A model generated the notes under the pieces. That model ran no database searches, was not told the origin of the DNA, and saw only the letters and a program-made list of their open reading frames with translations. Source: an uncultured bacterium (GTDB lineage: Bacteria > Bacillota_I > Bacilli_A > RFN20 > CAG-826). Taken from it: a stretch of 41,813 nt of DNA. The position numbers and the translations under genes are program-made. Of this stretch, positions 35,701-41,813 are shown one piece after another; within the stretch, counting starts at the first letter, position 1; the number at the start of each line of letters is the position of its first letter. The DNA lies in contig CASDRB010000015.1 in the NCBI GenBank assembly GCA_949283025.1, forward strand, positions 1-41,813, in the 5' to 3' direction.

Positions 35701-35800
35701 ACTAATTATCCTCGTTTTAATTATATCATTTTTATGCTTGATATTTATTTAAAACAATTGCAGAGAATTTAAAAGCATCACAACTATTAAATAAAAAGAT

Positions 35801-37087
35801 TTAATCTTTTAAACATCCGATAGGGATAACGATGACACCACTATTGAGCGTTAACGCTACTTCTTGAGTTCCAGAAATAATAATCATTGCCTTAGGCAAA
35901 CGATATGGAACATCATGTGTTTCATTATAAGTTTTAATCAATTCTTTGAATTTTAATAAGTTAGATTCAGCTTCCTTGATTTTGCTCGTGCCAGTTTTAA
36001 TTTCAATTAAAGCATAATCGCCGTTTTCTAATTGATATACTGCATCAATTTCCAAACCGTAGTCATCGTGATAGTGCATAACTTGAGCATTGTGTTTGTA
36101 TGAAAAAGTTAACAAATCTCTAAAGACAACATTTTCAAAAATGTGCCCAAATAAATCAAAATCATTGTAGAAATATTCGGGTCCAACACCTAGTGCAGCG
36201 ACAGCAATAGAAGGATCAACAAAAATTCTTTTCTTTGATCCTCTTATTGCAGTTTTTGATCTGATTTGTGGACACCATGCATCGATATCTTTAATTACAT
36301 ACAATCTTTCAAGGGCATCAACATATTTGTAATATGTTTTTTCGGTAATGTCAAAATTTGACTTAACGTCATTATATAATTGTTTTGTCTTTACAGTAGT
36401 TGCTATATTTCTCGCATAAGACCAAAGTATAGTTCTCGTTAATTTTTCGCTCCGCTTAACACCATCAATAGAAGATATATCTTTTTTGCATATTTGATTG
36501 AAATAATCTTTTGGAATATCCAAACTTCTTTCCTTGTTTTCCAGCAATACTGCTCTAGGGAATCCTCCTCTGCAAGATGCAAATATTAAATCCTTTATTT
36601 TTAAATTAGATTTAATTCCAGCAAAATTTGTTTGCCCGTTTTCGATTAAATTTAGCAATGAAATCATTCCATTAGATTCTCCACTTTCGTACAATGACAT
36701 TGTATTCATTTCGATTGTAGAAATTCTGCCTGTTCCGGTATGTGGAGTATCGATTTTTTTTGAAGTTGATCCTGTAAGATAATATTCACCGACATTTTCC
36801 GTGTCATCGCATGCTTTTCTAATTACACCCCAAATTTTCGGTGCATCTTGCCATTCGTCAAACAGGATTGGTTTCTTATTTTCCAAAAGAAGAGATGGCG
36901 AGTTTTCTACCGTTAATAAATAACCATCTCTTTTTTCTTCGTCTTGAAACTCAATAATTGTAGAGCATCTTTCTGATGCTGTCCTAGTTTTACCACACCC
37001 TTTTGGTCCAACAATTAAGATAGCATCAAAAGAACGCGAACGTTTATCTAAAAGATCATCGATTATTCTTTTTTTGTATCGTTTCAT
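35801..37087 (-). CDS. AAA ATPase of the DUF4143 (AAA_14) family
   Basis: A 428-residue protein with Walker A GPKGCGKT (27-34), a Walker B-like ILFDEWQD, and a sensor region YYLTGSTS. The C-terminal domain contains LEIDAVYQLENG and ALIEIKTG, the D...E-x-K arrangement of a PD-(D/E)XK-like nuclease fold, typical of DUF4143 proteins. These occur widely in gut and archaeal genomes; their role is unsettled. AAGGAAA lies before the ATG and TATAAT is at 37105-37110. Direct repeats upstream may be its operator. No partner gene is obvious. Confidence 0.85.
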   Translation of the reverse strand: MKRYKKRIIDDLLDKRSRSFDAILIVGPKGCGKTRTASERCSTIIEFQDEEKRDGYLLTVENSPSLLLENKKPILFDEWQDAPKIWGVIRKACDDTENVGEYYLTGSTSKKIDTPHTGTGRISTIEMNTMSLYESGESNGMISLLNLIENGQTNFAGIKSNLKIKDLIFASCRGGFPRAVLLENKERSLDIPKDYFNQICKKDISSIDGVKRSEKLTRTILWSYARNIATTVKTKQLYNDVKSNFDITEKTYYKYVDALERLYVIKDIDAWCPQIRSKTAIRGSKKRIFVDPSIAVAALGVGPEYFYNDFDLFGHIFENVVFRDLLTFSYKHNAQVMHYHDDYGLEIDAVYQLENGDYALIEIKTGTSKIKEAESNLLKFKELIKTYNETHDVPYRLPKAMIIISGTQEVALTLNSGVIVIPIGCLKD

Positions 37088-37140
37088 AAAATTTCCTTGA
37101 TGCTATTATAAAAAATACAGATATAGATGTCAATTATTAT

Positions 37141-37197
37141 TTCACTATTTTCTGGCATTTTAATTCACTATTTTCTGGCATTTTAATTCACTATTTT
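37141..37197. repeat. 23-bp tandem repeat upstream of the DUF4143 ATPase gene
   Basis: Two exact 23-base copies (37141-37163 and 37164-37186) and the first 11 bases of a third (37187-37197). They begin about 31 bases upstream of the ATPase gene's -10 box, so they are well placed to bind a regulator, possibly the ATPase product itself. A 23-base spacing is about two helical turns. Confidence 0.7.
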
Positions 37198-37271
37198 GGT
37201 AAAGTATTTCAATATAATGCCAAACACATTATATCTACTATTTTTTAATTATTGTTTATGGATATATTGCA

Positions 37272-38657
37272 TTAATTTTCTTCAAGTATTTTTTTGATAA
37301 AATTCTTGTTAAACCAAAAACTTTGTTTTGTATATGAAACAATGCCTGTTTCTTTGTCGGGAATTGGTAGGCTGTAATGATCAGTCTCGCGCCTAGCGTG
37401 AGGTCTTACATGACATACTCCATTTGCGTTTCTATTTTCTTTAGGAAATTTATCTTTAACTTTGCCCTTTTTATCAAAGTAAAATGCTGTTCCGTTTCTA
37501 ACCATTTCGGCGCATTCTTCATGCATTTTTTTAATATCGCCATCCACTATTGAGTTTGGGGCGTTCCAAAAATGAATTCTATCAAATGAAATTACACCAT
37601 TGATTTCCTTAAAAACAAATATCATTAATTTCAAATCAACAAAATCGTCACGAATCACTGATTCATCCCAAGGTGTATTAATTAATTCTTCAAATTCAAA
37701 AGATTTAAATGGCATTGATTCAGTTGGCTTTCCATTTTTATCAATAGTTATTGTTCTAAAAATAATTCCCGCTACTTCCATTTCTGTTGTGGCTTTGTTG
37801 CGTCCTGATATTCCCAACATTTTTTGGCATAACATAAAATTAAGTTGTTTTGCTTTAGAACTAATGCCAAACCTTCTACATAATTGATTCTGTGTTAGCC
37901 CATGATAAACAGACATTTTTTCTTTATAGATTTCTTCAAGCGGATTTTTCATCCATTCTTCTTCACTAATTAAAGGTGAATATGGAGCAAGATTATGAAC
38001 TAAATTTCTATAAAGATAGGTCATAAATGACTGTTTAAAACTATACGCTCTTGGCTTAGCTTTAATTGAAGAATTATATTGTTCAGTCAATACTTTGCTA
38101 TCAGCACCTTTTGTACAAGCAGCCAAAAATTCAGTATCAGATTCTGATATCTCGTGTGCTTTACCGTTAACAACCTTGTTATGAATAATATTCCAGTCTC
38201 TTTCAATCACCTTGAATTGAAGCGACTTTTCAAACTCAAATAAATCGTAGTCAGTTATTTCGAAATTTGCTGGATGAACGCCTAATGAATATAGATAGAA
38301 CCAAATCAACAATCTTCTATTTTTCTTATAGAAAGAACTTGTTTTAAAAGTCGCTAATGCTTCTGCTTTATAGTTAATCATGTTAAGCACTAGCCTTTCT
38401 TTAGAGGATGTGGAACCATCTTGGTTCTTTTTTACAGGAGTTACTTTTAATTCAATACCTGCATCAATAAAATCAGGCTTGTCATCACTATTAGCTTTGT
38501 ATCCAAAAATATGCTCTTCAACAAAACCGCCTAATCCACCTTTATTTCTACCTGTGTAAGTCTCATCTAATCCAAAATCACCAAAGGTTTTGTGCATTGC
38601 TTTTTTGGTAATTTCTAATATTTCATTTTCACTAAGATGTCTATTTTTATCATCCAT
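37272..38657 (-). CDS. Sau3AI-family type II restriction endonuclease (predicted GATC)
   Basis: A 461-residue enzyme. The N-terminal half has the MutH/Sau3AI fold: GGLGGFVEEHIFG (acidic residue near 47-48), then D62-FIDAGI-E69-L-K71, which keeps the D-x6-E-x-K spacing of MutH, and KERLVLNMINY. The C-terminal half (about 240-461) would be the second, non-catalytic MutH-like domain of Sau3AI, whose total length (about 490) is similar. Members cut GATC. TATAAT lies 11 bases before the ATG, without a ribosome binding site. Divergent from the methyltransferase gene, 140 bases apart. Confidence 0.9.
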   Translation of the reverse strand: MDDKNRHLSENEILEITKKAMHKTFGDFGLDETYTGRNKGGLGGFVEEHIFGYKANSDDKPDFIDAGIELKVTPVKKNQDGSTSSKERLVLNMINYKAEALATFKTSSFYKKNRRLLIWFYLYSLGVHPANFEITDYDLFEFEKSLQFKVIERDWNIIHNKVVNGKAHEISESDTEFLAACTKGADSKVLTEQYNSSIKAKPRAYSFKQSFMTYLYRNLVHNLAPYSPLISEEEWMKNPLEEIYKEKMSVYHGLTQNQLCRRFGISSKAKQLNFMLCQKMLGISGRNKATTEMEVAGIIFRTITIDKNGKPTESMPFKSFEFEELINTPWDESVIRDDFVDLKLMIFVFKEINGVISFDRIHFWNAPNSIVDGDIKKMHEECAEMVRNGTAFYFDKKGKVKDKFPKENRNANGVCHVRPHARRETDHYSLPIPDKETGIVSYTKQSFWFNKNFIKKILEEN

Positions 38658-38702
38658 AATTAAATTTAATTATATCAAACAGCTATAAAAATTAATAGTG
38701 TG

Positions 38703-38712
38703 CGTTATAACG
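38703..38712. promoter_or_regulatory. palindrome in the divergent R-M control region
   Basis: CGTTATAACG, a perfect 10-bp dyad lying between the divergent nuclease and methyltransferase genes, 35-40 bases upstream of the nuclease -10 box and 33 bases upstream of the methyltransferase -35 box. It may be an operator coordinating the two genes; no controller gene is seen in the cassette. Confidence 0.4.
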
Positions 38713-38744
38713 TAATTAAAATAAATTATCTAAAGAATTTATTT

Positions 38745-38777
38745 GATCTTTACATTTTGTGCTTAATCGTATATTAT
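38745..38777 (+). promoter_or_regulatory. methyltransferase promoter with GATC abutting the -35 box
   Basis: TTTACA (38749-38754), a 17-base spacer, TATTAT (38772-38777). A GATC (38745-38748), the predicted target of the encoded enzymes, lies directly against the -35 box. The leader before ATG is only about 14 bases and lacks a ribosome binding site. Confidence 0.6.
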
Positions 38778-38797
38778 CTATATAGTAAACTAAATTT

Positions 38798-40051
38798 ATG
38801 AAAAAGACAGTAATTGAACTATTCGCAGGTGTCGGTGGATTCCGCGTCGGGCTAAATAATATCACTAAAATAGATAAAAATGGACACGCTATCGAAAAAG
38901 GTCCATTTACTTTTGTGTGGGCAAATCAATGGGAACCATCCACTAAAGCTCAACACGCCTTTGATTGTTACAATTTAAGATTCCCATCCGCTACTGAAAA
39001 TTCTAATGTTGACATTTCTAAAGTCGATAAATCAACAATCCCAGACCACACACTATTAACAGGCGGTTTTCCTTGTCAGGATTATTCAGTTGCTCATACT
39101 TTAAGCAAAGCCCATGGAATTGAAGGGAAAAAGGGTGTTCTTTGGTGGCAAATAAATGACATCTTAAAAGCGAAAAAGCCTCCGTTTGTCTTACTTGAAA
39201 ACGTTGATAGGCTTGTAAAATCTCCTGCAAAACAAAGAGGCAGAGATTTTGGTATAATGCTTCGTTGCTTATCTGACCAAGGTTATGCTATGGAGTGGAG
39301 AATCATTAACGCTGCTGAGTATGGTCATCCACAAAGAAGACGTAGAATCTTCATTTTTGCCTACCATAAATCAACAAAATACTACGAAATGATGAAGGAC
39401 TCATCACCTTTTGAAATCATTTCTTCAAAAGGCATTTTTGCAAAAGAATTTCCAATTGAAGAATTTGTATCTAAATCAATTAAAGAATACGACTTTAAAA
39501 AGGGCTACAAAGATTTAGTTGCTGTTTCAGATAAATTCCATGCAGCTTTTGAAAATGCTGGCTATATGATTGGTGATAAAGTCTTTACAGTTAAAACAAA
39601 ACCGATTCTTGCTAAACCAACAACATTGAAAAAGATTGTCGAAAAGGATGGTGTTGATGTTCACTATTTCCTAAGCGAATCACGTCGTAAAAAATATGAA
39701 TACCTCCGTGGTTCAAAAAAAATACCGAGAAAAGATAAAAACGGTCATGAATATATATACTCTGAAGGTCCAATGAGCCCGTATGATGAATTATCGCTCC
39801 CAGCTAGGACTATGCTAACTTCTGAAGGAACAACAAATAGAAGTACACATATTATCATGGATCCTAAAGAAAATAAACTTAGAATACTAACTCCGGTTGA
39901 ATGTGAAAGAATCAACCAATTTCCTGATAATTGGACTGATTCAGGTATGCCTGAAAAAAGACGTTATTTCATGATGGGCAATGCCTTAGTGTGTGGAATT
40001 ATTAAAAAACTCGGTGTGGAAATTGAAGCTATTATAAGCGAAGAGCCCTAG
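38798..40051 (+). CDS. DNA (cytosine-5)-methyltransferase, partner of the Sau3AI-type nuclease
   Basis: A 417-residue C5 methyltransferase: motif I IELFAGVGGF (6-15), catalytic loop GGFPCQDYS with Cys93, motif VI ENV (134-136), motif VIII QRRRR (179-183), and the terminal motifs NQFPDNW and MMGNALVCGII (motif X). The variable target region spans about 200-330. With the divergent Sau3AI-like nuclease it forms a type II restriction-modification system predicted to act on GATC, methylating its cytosine. Protection of the host should therefore be needed before the nuclease appears. Confidence 0.95.
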   Translation: MKKTVIELFAGVGGFRVGLNNITKIDKNGHAIEKGPFTFVWANQWEPSTKAQHAFDCYNLRFPSATENSNVDISKVDKSTIPDHTLLTGGFPCQDYSVAHTLSKAHGIEGKKGVLWWQINDILKAKKPPFVLLENVDRLVKSPAKQRGRDFGIMLRCLSDQGYAMEWRIINAAEYGHPQRRRRIFIFAYHKSTKYYEMMKDSSPFEIISSKGIFAKEFPIEEFVSKSIKEYDFKKGYKDLVAVSDKFHAAFENAGYMIGDKVFTVKTKPILAKPTTLKKIVEKDGVDVHYFLSESRRKKYEYLRGSKKIPRKDKNGHEYIYSEGPMSPYDELSLPARTMLTSEGTTNRSTHIIMDPKENKLRILTPVECERINQFPDNWTDSGMPEKRRYFMMGNALVCGIIKKLGVEIEAIISEEP

Positions 40052-40374
40052 CAAATAATTATTCTTTAACGTTCAACGAAGCAATTTTAGTTTTTTATAT
40101 AGTATCACTTTATTCATTCTAACAATTGGATATTACCATCAAACTTATATACATCTTATATTTTTATGACATACGCAGCTTTAATGTCAACACAATATTC
40201 ATCTTCTTCTAAATTAAAAATAATAGAATTTTGTGTCTTTTATACGAAATTTCATCTATACTGGTTTTAACCATATATAAGTCAAATTATAAACATTTTC
40301 CAACCTAACATAATCTAAAATAATCGTTAGAAATAATTTCAAAGTCATTGACATCTTTTTACTTTTTTATCATA
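40052..40374. other. AT-rich intergenic region without recognised features
   Basis: About 320 bases between the methyltransferase gene and the small minus-strand ORF. No ORF of note, terminator, repeat or RNA fold was seen. It may be a decayed remnant of a mobile or accessory gene. Confidence 0.5.
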
Positions 40375-40671
40375 TTATTTGATTATAAATTCATAATATT
40401 TAACAGGGTTATCATTTTTATAATTTAGTAAATAAAATAATCTTTCTGTTTCTTTTTTATCAATCATTTTTTCATATTCATCATAAGAATAGAACTTCCA
40501 ATATTGAAAAACATCAAGTCTAGAAAGACCTCCAAAATCCACAAATAATCCATCGTTTTCAAAATGCTCATTAGTTTGCATACTGCATTCATTTATAACG
40601 CCTTCGAGCATATTGATATTTTCTTTGTCAACATATGATGAATGTATATTCTTTTTTTCATATAATGACAA
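40375..40671 (-). CDS. hypothetical protein with TTG start, possibly truncated
   Basis: A 98-residue acidic, aromatic-rich soluble protein; the only start in frame near the front is a TTG, with an in-frame TAG a few codons upstream and no ribosome binding site. A TATAAT box lies 12 bases before the TTG, which could make it a leaderless TTG gene. The IS30 element begins about 75 bases further up, so the original 5' part may have been lost. No family recognised; gene status uncertain. Confidence 0.45.
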   Translation of the reverse strand: MSLYEKKNIHSSYVDKENINMLEGVINECSMQTNEHFENDGLFVDFGGLSRLDVFQYWKFYSYDEYEKMIDKKETERLFYLLNYKNDNPVKYYEFIIK

Positions 40672-40744
40672 CCGCTATTAACCATTATAATGAGGTTAAT
40701 AAATTAATAATTTCCAAACGAATAAATCTAAGTAAATTGTAATG

Positions 40745-41710
40745 TTAAGTGCAACACTCAGAGATAGCTTCAGACATCAATTTTGATGGAGATATCCAGT
40801 TGTTACATTTCCTAGGCCTATTGTTAATCAAATTCACTTTTTTATCAATATAAACCTGGGTATATTTGCTTAAATTATAACCTTTTGGAAAGAACTCTCT
40901 AAGAAGCCCATTAGAATTCTCGTTAGATCCTTTCTGCCAGGCACAGAATGTATCACAGAAATAGACTTCACAATTGAGTTCTTTTTCTATTGTTTGCCAA
41001 TCCGCAAACTCGGTTTCATTATCAGTTGTTATTGTTTTGACTAGTTCTGATGGGAAATGTTTCAGATAATCTATGATTAACCTCGCTACGACATCCGCGT
41101 GTCGATTAGGTGATTTGATAGCTTTATAGAATCTAGATTTTCTTTCTACAAGAGTTATAAAACACACCTTAGACTTTCCAAGACCAGATACAACTGTATC
41201 AAGTTCCCAATGACCATAATCCGCTCGTTTATAGATTTTCTTATCTCTTTTTCTAATGGATTTACCTTTATTAAACTTGCCTCTAGTTTCATACCATCCA
41301 CCCTTTCCTTTTCTACGAAGGAGTTTTTTGTTTCCATTAATGATCGTCCCTTCGTTTATCCATTTATAGATAGTTTTATAGCAAGGAAAACCTTGATTTT
41401 TATAAAAGGCAGCTATTTGTTCTGGAGACCAAGTTTCTTTGATTCTTTGTTCTATGATTTGAATAACTTCCAAAGGAAATTGAACGATGTTATGTGCTTT
41501 TGAAACACGTTTTTTATAAAACTTTTCAGCAGATTGTACTCTATATGTCTCACCATATTCGTTTGGCTCCCTAGAATTACGTTTTATCTCTCTAGATACA
41601 GAACTGGGTGATCTTCCCATTTCTTTTGCTATCTGACGAATTGAAATATCTTGAGCAAGTAGATGTTTAATACTAATTCTTTCTTCTATGGTAAAATGTG
41701 AATAGCTCAT
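40745..41710 (-). CDS. IS30-family transposase
   Basis: A 321-residue DDE transposase. An N-terminal helix-turn-helix (ISIRQIAKEMGRSPSSVSREI) binds the ends. The catalytic triad is seen as GHWELDTV (D), TTDNETEF (D) and GSNENSNGLLREFFP (E), the standard IS30 pattern. Length agrees with the family and no break is seen, so it may be active. GGAGG lies before the ATG and the promoter sits in the right 75 bases of the element. Its stop lies in the left inverted repeat. Confidence 0.93.
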   Translation of the reverse strand: MSYSHFTIEERISIKHLLAQDISIRQIAKEMGRSPSSVSREIKRNSREPNEYGETYRVQSAEKFYKKRVSKAHNIVQFPLEVIQIIEQRIKETWSPEQIAAFYKNQGFPCYKTIYKWINEGTIINGNKKLLRRKGKGGWYETRGKFNKGKSIRKRDKKIYKRADYGHWELDTVVSGLGKSKVCFITLVERKSRFYKAIKSPNRHADVVARLIIDYLKHFPSELVKTITTDNETEFADWQTIEKELNCEVYFCDTFCAWQKGSNENSNGLLREFFPKGYNLSKYTQVYIDKKVNLINNRPRKCNNWISPSKLMSEAISECCT

Positions 41711-41798
41711 AAAGAACCTCCTGTAGATAAGTGTCGCAACTATATCTTACACCAGGATTGATATGAGCCTTTATTTATGTCTAGAAGTGTTGCACTTG
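40746..41798 (-). mobile_element. IS30-family insertion sequence
   Basis: A complete element of about 1.05 kb. The terminal inverted repeats are visible as AAGTGCAACACT at 40747-40758 and AGTGTTGCACTT at 41786-41797. The left one overlaps the last codons of the transposase. Target duplication cannot be decided: only 15 bases lie beyond the right end. Size and single-ORF structure fit IS30. Confidence 0.85.
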
Positions 41799-41813
41799 AA
41801 CGGAAAATTCACC

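Noticed and set aside
35101-37200. CRISPR array from the short repeats near 35.1 and 37.1 kb
   Set aside because: Repeat units are 11 and 23 bases directly abutting, without unique spacers, and no cas genes are present.
37272-40051. Depletion of GATC in the window as a footprint of the restriction system
   Set aside because: GATC is readily found (for example near 217, 728 and 2221), so no strong avoidance is visible by eye.

Overview
The window is AT-rich bacterial DNA. Genes are preceded either by Shine-Dalgarno (SD) sequences of the AGGAGG type or by a -10 box lying directly before the start codon. There are at least nine lipobox-type or N-terminally anchored surface proteins and no outer-membrane genes. 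Tryptophan is encoded by TGG and TGA serves as a stop (end of the Fic gene), so the standard bacterial code applies. This fits a low-GC, Gram-positive-type (monoderm) organism of the Bacilli/Mollicutes-related lineages, probably a gut commensal living on starch. That placement is inference from gene content; no rRNA or marker gene is present.

Layout: 1-9.3 kb carries surface proteins: a lipoprotein/Ig-like pair, a small unknown protein, a methyltransferase, a membrane protein, and two tandem M6-like zinc metalloproteases that share nearly identical DNA patches. 9.4-15.4 kb holds small housekeeping or accessory genes: a membrane protein, a frameshifted GrpB-family gene, a guanine deaminase plus NCS2 permease pair behind a pseudoknot-like leader, a frameshifted ABC-F protein of the antibiotic-resistance type, and a tyrosine phosphatase.

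15.4-30.7 kb is a starch/maltodextrin module on the minus strand. A promoter at about 30.78 kb drives malE-malF-malG, a GH13 amylase lipoprotein, an oversized MalK-type ATPase, a carbohydrate-binding lipoprotein, a type I pullulanase lipoprotein and a further lipoprotein. A cytosolic GH13 enzyme (neopullulanase/cyclomaltodextrinase type) lies just beyond. Surface amylase and pullulanase would cut starch, MalEFG with the ATPase would import the oligosaccharides, and the cytosolic enzyme would finish them.

31.0-41.8 kb is accessory: a spermidine-synthase-like protein, a gamma-glutamylcyclotransferase-like protein, a roughly 500-base gap rich in long-range RNA complementarity (one or two candidate structured RNAs), an XRE regulator with an elaborate leader and a terminator-like hairpin inside its ORF, a Fic protein and a macrodomain protein, a DUF4143 ATPase, a Sau3AI-type restriction-modification pair, and an IS30 element at the right edge.

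The most interesting signals are the candidate RNAs at 32.6-33.1 kb, the regulator whose message may end before its stop codon, a set of apparently leaderless genes with a -10 box 6 nt before ATG, the MalK-type ATPase with about 460 extra residues, and two separate one-base deletions in A-runs that break otherwise complete genes.
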